From NCBI GenBank assembly GCA_048883405.1, contig JBHLQS010000200.1:1-5072 (forward strand): a stretch of 5,072 nt of DNA, read 5' to 3'. The translations under genes and the position numbers were made by a program. How positions within the stretch are numbered: position 1 is the stretch's first letter; the number at the start of each line of letters is the position of its first letter. Shown here in pieces: positions 1 through 3,948 of the stretch. Below the pieces are notes generated by a model. The model saw only the letters and a list, made by a program, of their open reading frames with translations, ran no database searches and had not been told where the DNA came from. This DNA comes from SMTZ1-83 sp048883405 (lineage in GTDB: Archaea; Asgardarchaeota; Thorarchaeia; Thorarchaeales; Thorarchaeaceae).

Positions 1-18
1 GCTGAAGGCATTAGAAAT

Positions 19-60
19 CTGAAGATAGGGCAACGCCCTTCTTCAGACGCCGTTGTTTTT
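19..60 (+). terminator. Strong hairpin plus T-tract, probable shared terminator
   Basis: Bases 19-25 (CTGAAGA) pair perfectly with 40-46 (TCTTCAG). After one bulged T, 27-31 (AGGGC) pairs with 35-39 (GCCCT), closing on a three-base loop. A T5 run follows at 56-60. This is a typical intrinsic-terminator layout for a plus-strand gene to the left. Frame 2 from the window edge reads LKALEI then TGA at 20-22, so such a gene could end exactly here, although seven codons prove little. The same hairpin also lies just past the stop of the minus-strand gene at 68-535 and could serve both transcripts. Its sequence closely matches the hairpin downstream of actin (1618-1646). Confidence 0.65.
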
Positions 61-67
61 GTTAGAC

Positions 68-535
68 TCATGGAGGGGGCCAATCTAGAGGGATGTTTGA
101 AGCGAGAGTTCTTATCAGTTCCTTTGTCGTCTTGTCGTCAAATCTGCAGCTCTCCCAGACCTTTTGCTCAAACACTAGATTATCCCCATCCCTAATCGAA
201 AATGTGAGCACAGCAGCATTAGGGAGTGCTCTTTCTGAACAGTTCTCCAAGTCCCATATTTTCTGCTTCGCCAAATCCTGTATGAATGCGGCTAGCATAT
301 CATTCGAAAACGCAATCTCTCTCTTTCTTGAGGCCTTAGTTTCTTGCCTGATATCGATTGGTGTACCCTTCGGTATCTTCCAATGGACGATTTTGACAGA
401 GGTCACAGTGATTCTGAGTCGTGAGTAATATGCAGTATGTCCAGATTGGTATTCAAACGAGAAGTTCGCCAAGTCAGCTTTTCCTTTTATCAAATCCTTA
501 AGGTAGTTCCTCAATTCTTTCTTAGTATATGTCAA
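68..535 (-). CDS. Hypothetical protein, 155 aa, TTG start
   Basis: I do not recognise this family. The product is a soluble, mixed alpha/beta protein with no signal peptide or membrane segment. A basic N-terminus (about 1-20, KKELRNYLKDLIKGK) is followed by alternating beta-like strands (24-60, including SVKIVHWKIPKG), a helix (about 78-92, DMLAAFIQDLAKQKIW), more strands (108-130, AAVLTFSIRDGD and LVFEQKVW), a helix near 136-148 and a proline tail ending WPPP. The start is TTG at 533-535: an in-frame TAG lies at 542-544, no ATG or GTG lies between, and GAGG occurs shortly upstream. The next in-frame candidate is TTG at codon 8. The gene is transcribed away from the surface-protein gene, with a dyad palindrome (557-571) upstream. 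Protein-like composition supports a real gene rather than its plus-strand shadow. Confidence 0.7.
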   Translation of the reverse strand: MTYTKKELRNYLKDLIKGKADLANFSFEYQSGHTAYYSRLRITVTSVKIVHWKIPKGTPIDIRQETKASRKREIAFSNDMLAAFIQDLAKQKIWDLENCSERALPNAAVLTFSIRDGDNLVFEQKVWESCRFDDKTTKELIRTLASNIPLDWPPP

Positions 536-556
536 AGACCTCTACCTCAGCCTCAG

Positions 557-571
557 TGAGTCATTGACTCA
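557..571. promoter_or_regulatory. 15-bp perfect palindrome, candidate operator
   Basis: TGAGTCATTGACTCA is a perfect 7-1-7 inverted repeat lying 22 bases upstream of the TTG start of the minus-strand gene. A weak minus-strand TATA-like element (CTTATTATG, within 590-600) would place the transcription start at or near the palindrome, a common place for an archaeal repressor to bind. The direct repeat ATGTCAAAGA occurs at 529-538, across the start codon, and again at 571-580. The symmetry is seen directly; the operator role is inferred. The resemblance to the eukaryotic AP-1 site TGAGTCA carries no weight in an archaeon. Confidence 0.4.
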
Positions 572-589
572 TGTCAAAGAAGGCGGGTT

Positions 590-600
590 GCATAATAAGC
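590..600 (-). promoter_or_regulatory. Weak TATA-like element for the 68-535 gene
   Basis: On the minus strand this reads GCTTATTATGC, which loosely fits the archaeal TATA consensus. It lies about 55 bases upstream of the TTG start and about 25 bases upstream of the palindrome at 557-571. No better AT-rich box is visible between it and the gene, but the match is poor. Confidence 0.25.
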
Positions 601-611
601 TCATTTGCGAT

Positions 612-750
612 AAAATGGAGTCCAAAGAAACTGGCCTCTGAAGAAATGGAAGTTTGATGGACGGCGGTGTGGCCCTACCTTAGGAACCTGAGGATCTAGA
701 TACACTTGCGGATTACTTCAAATTCGGCTTTCTGGAACTCTTTCTGTCGT
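612..750 (-). repeat. Copy A of the actin 3'-end repeat (decayed)
   Basis: This stretch matches 1572-1713, the region spanning the actin C-terminus and its downstream hairpin, in the same orientation. Bases 642-743 align with 1605-1706 without gaps at a constant offset of 963, with 78 of 102 positions identical by hand count; 642-681 alone is 34 of 40. Weaker similarity continues left to about 612 with small gaps. Right of about 745 indels appear, although short matches such as the AGGCAA near 780-785 persist. It fills the middle of the 334-bp gap between the divergent genes at 68-535 and 870-1547, where no intact gene is present. It records a local duplication that included an actin end. Confidence 0.8.
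656..682. repeat. Degenerate counterpart of the actin terminator hairpin
   Basis: This is the position in copy A equivalent to the hairpin arms downstream of actin. The core still pairs in part (663-665 with 672-674; 661 with 676; 659-660 with 678-679). Three pairs intact in the actin copy are broken without compensation: C662/C675, T658/T680 and G656/A682. That pattern suggests a hairpin that has lost its function. Confidence 0.6.
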
Positions 751-785
751 TTTAAGAAGTCATCTTGTTCCTTCAAGTAAGGCAA
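696..785 (-). pseudogene. Remnant of an actin-family C-terminus
   Basis: Read on the minus strand, this stretch ends in EFEVIRKCI followed by TAG at 696-698. The intact actin next door ends in GPEVIHRCI then TAG, and the two stops align exactly in the DNA repeat. The preceding residues REFQKA match KEFEEA of actin. Further upstream the resemblance fades, with a small indel where actin has its KMWVSRK segment, and the open frame meets a stop at 816-818. The rest of the actin fold is absent between here and the next gene. It is therefore best read as the tail of a second actin gene that was mostly deleted. A TTG codon at 783-785 could start a 30-residue peptide, but no ribosome-binding site supports translation. 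Confidence 0.65.
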
Positions 786-798
786 AAGGGAACAAATG

Positions 799-805
799 TT
801 TATAG
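799..805 (+). promoter_or_regulatory. TATA box of the surface-protein gene
   Basis: TTTATAG lies about 70 bases upstream of the ATG at 870. In archaea transcription starts roughly 25-30 bases downstream of the box, which predicts a start near 828 and a 5' leader of about 40 bases that includes the GAGG ribosome-binding site at 858-861. Confidence 0.5.
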
Positions 806-819
806 TTCCAGAGAACTAT
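802..819. promoter_or_regulatory. Dyad overlapping the TATA box, candidate operator
   Basis: ATAGTTC (802-808) and GAACTAT (813-819) form a perfect 7-bp inverted repeat around CAGA. The left arm overlaps the TATA box at 799-805, so a protein bound here would be expected to block TBP. A closely related dyad (AGAGTTC-ACG-GAACTCT) lies in the actin upstream region at 2857-2873. The symmetry is observed; the regulatory role is inferred. Confidence 0.45.
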
Positions 820-869
820 CAATGTCCAAGAAGAATATAGTTGACGATTCGTAAATTGAGGCGCGGCCG

Positions 870-1547
870 ATGTCCAAGAATCTATCCTCTGGATTGATGA
901 CCCTGCTATTTGTTCTGCTTTTTGTTGTCACACCGGTGAGTGCTGCGAGCAATCAGGGTCTGCATTGGGGTATCACTGTTGGAAGTAGGTTTGACTATCA
1001 CGAATACACAAATTTCACGATACAAGACAGCCCTGAAGAGAGGGATTTCTATGTTATAATCGACAGTCTGCCGAGCATTCCGGATGACATCAACGCAACA
1101 AGTGACCTTCCGAACTCACCTAGTGCAACACATTTCCATGAAAATGGAACTCAAATTGAAGGACCTTCTACCTGGTCAGCTCTGCCGGTTGGAAACTGGA
1201 GTGTAATTATCGGCATCTGGGAAGGGTGGTGGTCAAATCAACCTGAGCTAAACGTGACTCAAGACATTATTAACACACCTCACCTCATCGGCTATAATTA
1301 CACTGTTCTTTCGAGGTCAGGATTAGATACCTGTGCCGAAATCTACGTGAGGACCACGGGAGTACTTCATACACTGTACTTAAGAAGCACCTGGACAGAT
1401 GGTGGACTTATTTTCCTGCGTAGTATTTCACTCGTTGAAGGAGTTACTTGGCCATTTCCATTTGATGCGCCATTAGGAGTTGCATCAATGGCCATTGGCG
1501 GGATTGCAGTGATTCTGATTTTGCTCGTAGTATTAAGAAAGGAGTAA
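870..1547 (+). CDS. Secreted, C-terminally anchored surface protein, 225 aa
   Basis: The product begins with a Sec-type signal peptide: Lys3, a hydrophobic core over about 9-21, and a likely cleavage after VSA at 23-25. The mature part (about 26-200) is beta-rich and aromatic, starting with LHWGITVGSRFDYHEY. It holds six N-glycosylation sequons at Asn48, 75, 92, 109, 128 and 143. A transmembrane helix at about 203-222 precedes a short cytoplasmic RKE, so most of the protein should face outside. No catalytic motif is visible. The opening W-x-x-x-x-G-x-x-F-x-Y pattern resembles repeat units in other archaeal surface proteins, but I cannot name the family. ATG at 870 is chosen because GAGG at 858-861 sits 8 bases upstream and the signal peptide begins there. 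The gene converges on actin, and its 3' end lies 111 bases from the actin stop. Confidence 0.85.
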   Translation: MSKNLSSGLMTLLFVLLFVVTPVSAASNQGLHWGITVGSRFDYHEYTNFTIQDSPEERDFYVIIDSLPSIPDDINATSDLPNSPSATHFHENGTQIEGPSTWSALPVGNWSVIIGIWEGWWSNQPELNVTQDIINTPHLIGYNYTVLSRSGLDTCAEIYVRTTGVLHTLYLRSTWTDGGLIFLRSISLVEGVTWPFPFDAPLGVASMAIGGIAVILILLVVLRKE

Positions 1548-1571
1548 ACCGAATCTTGCGATGTATATTAC

Positions 1572-1713
1572 AAAATCTGATACTCAAAGAGTCGCTTTTC
1601 TGGCAGAAATAGAAGTTTGAAGGAGGGCGTTGCAGCCCTACCTTCAGAGACTGTTGGTCTAAATACACCTGTGGATGACTTCAGGTCCTGCTTCCTCGAA
1701 CTCCTTTCTGGAG
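1572..1713 (-). repeat. Copy B of the actin 3'-end repeat (intact)
   Basis: This is the functional counterpart of 612-750. It covers the last codons of actin, its stop at 1659-1661, and the downstream spacer with its hairpin. The match to copy A includes non-coding spacer as well as codons, so it reflects duplicated DNA rather than convergent protein sequence. Confidence 0.8.
1618..1646. terminator. Terminator hairpin between convergent genes
   Basis: On the plus strand TGAAGG (1618-1623) pairs with CCTTCA (1641-1646), and AGGGC (1624-1628) pairs with GCCCT (1635-1639). Only A1640 is bulged, and the loop is GTTGCA. The 11-bp stem begins 12 bases past the actin stop and follows the surface-protein stop by 70 bases, so it can serve both transcripts. 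On the actin side the following bases are only moderately T-rich (TTCTATTTCT). The surface-protein side has a short T run at 1596-1599, before the hairpin. Confidence 0.65.
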
Positions 1714-2798
1714 ACCCACATCTTCTGGAAGGTCTTCAGTGAGGCAAGGATGCTTCCACCAATCCAGACAGAGTACTGTCTCTCGGGTGGAGCAATGATT
1801 CGGACCTCGATGTTCTCTGGGACTAGCTCGGTGATCTCCTTATGGAGCCTCTCCTTGAGTCCTGGGAACATGGTCGAACCACCGGACAACACAACGTTGG
1901 CATATAGGTCACGTCGCAGGTCGACGTCACATGCCTTGATTGACTCAACAATGTGATCGTCTAGTGGTTGGGTGTCAAGACCGATCGCGCTTGGATTGAA
2001 GAACAACTCTGGTGCCTGGAACCTTTCTGCACCTACAGTGATTACCTCACCATCTGGTAGCATGTAGGGTTTGTCAACACCTGCCTTGTCGGCAACGGTT
2101 CGTTCTCTCTCAGGATCAAGAGCTACGTAACATAGCTTCTCCTTGACATCTCTGACGATCTCTTTCTCTGCACCGCTGACGAAGGAGTAACCCCTCTGTC
2201 TAAGCAGTCTGCGCAGATACTCGGTGATGTCACGGCCTGCAAGGTCGATCCTTTTGATGGCGTGCGTGATAGCAAAGCCCTCGTAGATTGGGACAATGTG
2301 TGTCACACCATCTCCAGAGTCAATAACTAGCCCCGTCGTTCTTCCGGACGCGTATAGCGAAAGCACTGCCTGTGTGGCAACGTACACTGCTGGAACACCA
2401 AAGTTGTCAAACATCACTGAAGCCATTCTCTCACGGTTCTCACGTGGGTTGAATGGTGCTTCAGTCAGTAAGACTGGGTTCTCACTCGGGTCTACCTTGA
2501 GGTCATTATAGAACGTGTAGCTCCATATCTTCTCAATTGCGTCCCAGTCATCAATCACACCATGTGTGATAGGATAGACCAGTCGCAGAACACCACGCAG
2601 GTTGATGGCTTCCTCACCGATGTAGTAGTCTCTGGTGTAGTGATCAACATCGGTCATGATTGATTCATATCTTGGATATCCAATCAGTGTGGGCCAAACA
2701 CTTCGTGGCTGATCTTCGCCGGCGTATCCGTTTTTGCTAAGGCCAGTGCCGTTGTCAATGACAATGGGCTTCGCGCCAAGAAACTCGTCTTCAGCCAT
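1659..2798 (-). CDS. Asgard actin (eukaryotic-type actin homologue)
   Basis: This is a complete 379-residue actin, close to the 375 of eukaryotic actin; it should bind ATP and polymerise into cytoskeletal filaments. Visible motifs in order: phosphate loop 1 (DNGTG, 15-19), YPITHG with the His73 counterpart at 79, TEAPFNPRENRE (112-123), QAVLSLYASGRTTG with catalytic Gln143, phosphate loop 2 (DSGDG, 160-164) with His167, LAGRDITEYL (186-195), the adenosine motif LSGGSTMFPG (304-313), IIAPPERQYSVWIGGSIL (334-351) and the tail EVIHRCI. The DNase-loop region (about 40-56) differs strongly from eukaryotic actin and lacks its HQGVMVGMGQK segment. Eukaryotic actins end in Phe; this one ends in Ile. 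The ATG follows a GAGG (2810-2813) with a long 11-base spacer. The gene is single, with its own promoter and terminator. A decayed copy of its 3' end lies at 612-785. Confidence 0.97.
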   Translation of the reverse strand: MAEDEFLGAKPIVIDNGTGLSKNGYAGEDQPRSVWPTLIGYPRYESIMTDVDHYTRDYYIGEEAINLRGVLRLVYPITHGVIDDWDAIEKIWSYTFYNDLKVDPSENPVLLTEAPFNPRENRERMASVMFDNFGVPAVYVATQAVLSLYASGRTTGLVIDSGDGVTHIVPIYEGFAITHAIKRIDLAGRDITEYLRRLLRQRGYSFVSGAEKEIVRDVKEKLCYVALDPERERTVADKAGVDKPYMLPDGEVITVGAERFQAPELFFNPSAIGLDTQPLDDHIVESIKACDVDLRRDLYANVVLSGGSTMFPGLKERLHKEITELVPENIEVRIIAPPERQYSVWIGGSILASLKTFQKMWVSRKEFEEAGPEVIHRCI

Positions 2799-2856
2799 TT
2801 TTTTTCGGTCCTCTTTTTCGGTTAATGAGTAGATCTCAGAACCTAGATTCTAACTC

Positions 2857-2873
2857 AGAGTTCACGGAACTCT
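2857..2873. promoter_or_regulatory. Dyad in the actin leader
   Basis: AGAGTTC (2857-2863) and GAACTCT (2867-2873) form a perfect 7-bp inverted repeat around ACG, about 60 bases upstream of the actin ATG. With the TATA box at 2901-2908, transcription should begin near 2875-2880, so the dyad sits at the start of the transcribed region. It could bind a regulator as DNA or fold as a small RNA hairpin. It shares its AGTTC...GAACT core with the dyad at 802-819. Confidence 0.45.
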
Positions 2874-2900
2874 AGGCTGATGTACAGTTGTCTTCCGACC

Positions 2901-2908
2901 ATATTTAA
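2901..2908 (-). promoter_or_regulatory. TATA box of the actin gene
   Basis: The minus strand reads TTAAATAT, a good archaeal TATA box, about 105 bases upstream of the actin ATG. It predicts a leader of about 75-80 bases, which contains the dyad at 2857-2873 and an A-rich stretch around the ribosome-binding site. Confidence 0.6.
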
Positions 2909-3098
2909 GGCTATTCTGTCTTAGTCTCTTTAATTCAAATAAAAGCCTAAGGTATATTCGATTGATACGAGATATACATAGGTCATATATGTCTGATACT
3001 TTTACTAGCTTTGAAATGCCTCTCAAATGGCCGTATATACATCATTAAGCATATTTTTGTTTTAATTATCAGTATATGAAACGTCATTACATAGACAT

Positions 3099-3108
3099 AA
3101 TATATATA
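3099..3108 (+). promoter_or_regulatory. TATA box of the wHTH/RNase III-like operon
   Basis: An uninterrupted AATATATATA run is centred about 27 bases upstream of the ATG at 3129. In archaea that spacing places the transcription start at, or almost at, the start codon, so the mRNA would be leaderless. This agrees with the lack of a convincing ribosome-binding site. A second AT box (3111-3117) would do the same for the ATG at 3144. Confidence 0.45.
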
Positions 3109-3128
3109 TGATATATGTTTTTGAGTTA

Positions 3129-3941
3129 ATGTGGCGCGAAGCAATGTTTTGGGAAACAGCAGACACAGTCATCAGGCGGGAGATTGAGATAGACGCCAGG
3201 AGAATAATCCTGGACCTTCTGGAGGGAGGCCCAAAGACAGGGATAGAACTGCGAGAGGCAATCAAACGCTTCAAACAGACCCAAGAGATGGACAGGGCAA
3301 GAGAGGAGAAACGCAAGCTCACCAAGAAGCAGATACAAGCGATTAATGTCACCGATCCGCATCTGTATCACAATACAAAACATCTTGAGAGTCTCCAGAT
3401 AATCACCAGCAGGAAGAGTTCACGAGTTCGACTCTTTGGTTTGGTGCCATGGGCTATCCAACCAGTGAGAAGAGTGCTAGGAATAACACGACCTGTTGCT
3501 CTCATAACCTCGATGTCACGCCCAGAAGATCAGAGACCGTTCATCACATGGTTGAATGACCAGAAGGATTTCGATGTCAGATTTCTCCATGTCATTGTTG
3601 AAGACAGGACTTTTGCTAGAGGCTCATCAAGAGACCTGGCACGATACCTGCCTGAGAAGGCTGAACCAAAATGGGAGATACAGTGGCACGATTTGCCTGT
3701 CGACTCAGCAGGCAACTATGACACGAATATTCCAGGTGATGTCATGCTCACACAGCGAGAGATTGAGAATATAATAACAGACAACATCACACAATATGAC
3801 CTTGTTATTGACCTCTCAACAGGACCTCCTCTGATCGTACTTGCACTCTCGCTATTGGCTATGCATTACTCACTAAGTGCCATATTTGTAAAGCACAAGG
3901 ATGGAGACAATATCATTACCAGAGTGTTGCCAAGGGGTTGA
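3129..3941 (+). CDS. Winged-helix protein with CARF-like sensor domain, 270 aa
   Basis: The N-terminal part reads as an ArsR-type winged helix: helices at 22-48 (ARRIILDLLEGGPKTGIELREAI), a recognition-helix-like DPHLYHNTKHLESLQII at 76-92, and a wing (SRKSSRVRLFGL, 94-105). A charged segment of about 25 residues (49-73) separates the two parts. The C-terminal part (121-270) looks Rossmann-like: strand VALITSM (123-129), strand VRFLHVIV (150-157), helix TQREIENII, strand YDLVIDL (223-229), the turn STGPP (230-234), helix LIVLALSLLAMHY and strand SAIFVKH. The D-x-S/T-G turn followed by a small-residue helix is the CARF-domain hallmark; CARF domains bind cyclic oligoadenylates or related ligands. 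No GxGxxG dehydrogenase loop is present. The domain order (wHTH first) is opposite to the usual Csa3 arrangement. An in-frame ATG at 3108 falls within the TATA run, so 3129 is preferred; 3144 is also possible. The next gene follows after 7 bases. CARF assignment is by eye. Confidence 0.7.
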   Translation: MWREAMFWETADTVIRREIEIDARRIILDLLEGGPKTGIELREAIKRFKQTQEMDRAREEKRKLTKKQIQAINVTDPHLYHNTKHLESLQIITSRKSSRVRLFGLVPWAIQPVRRVLGITRPVALITSMSRPEDQRPFITWLNDQKDFDVRFLHVIVEDRTFARGSSRDLARYLPEKAEPKWEIQWHDLPVDSAGNYDTNIPGDVMLTQREIENIITDNITQYDLVIDLSTGPPLIVLALSLLAMHYSLSAIFVKHKDGDNIITRVLPRG

Positions 3942-3948
3942 AGCATTA

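Larger units (their letters stand above)
2799..3128. promoter_or_regulatory. AT-rich divergent intergenic region
   Basis: This 330-bp gap between the divergent actin and wHTH genes holds no reading frame I would defend. Its left third carries the actin leader, dyad and TATA box. From about 2935 onward GC falls to 32% (2941-3060) and 18% (3061-3120), against roughly 45-50% in the genes. TATATA-type elements recur: near 2951, GATATACATA (2971-2980), CATATATGTC (2984-2993), the palindrome GTATATAC (3033-3040), near 3072, and a nearly pure AT run at 3098-3117. These could be alternative TATA boxes or an easily melted, architecture-protein-binding stretch. No tRNA, CRISPR repeat or riboswitch is visible. 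Confidence 0.6.

Noticed and set aside
1..198. Open plus-strand frame from the window edge (begins AEGIRNLKIG)
   Set aside because: It would run through a strong hairpin and T-tract and far into the opposite gene; a gene ending at the TGA at 20-22 or left of the window fits better.
93..428. Plus-strand 111-codon frame opposite the 155-aa gene
   Set aside because: Low-complexity Ser/Leu-rich product with no ribosome-binding site; the minus-strand frame has more protein-like composition and is longer.
1444..1668. Minus-strand 74-codon frame between the surface-protein gene and actin
   Set aside because: It overlaps the surface-protein 3' end and the terminator hairpin; the product looks like a reverse-strand shadow.
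2935..3120. CRISPR array or tRNA in the AT-rich gap
   Set aside because: The repeated ATATA elements are short and unevenly spaced with no constant repeat-spacer unit, and no cloverleaf or TTCGA-type tRNA motif is visible.
3108..3128. Earlier ATG for the wHTH gene
   Set aside because: It lies inside the AT run that best serves as TATA box, and the added residues MIYVFEL come from promoter-like sequence.
3492..3941. C-terminal domain of the wHTH protein as an NAD-dependent dehydrogenase
   Set aside because: No GxGxxG loop follows the first strand, and the D-x-S/T-G turn lies in the fourth strand, as in CARF domains.
3901..3948. Earlier ATG for the RNase III-like gene
   Set aside because: It would overlap the upstream gene by 41 bases, the AAGG before it abuts the ATG, and the added 16 residues show no domain; ATG at 3949 follows the upstream stop by 7 bases.
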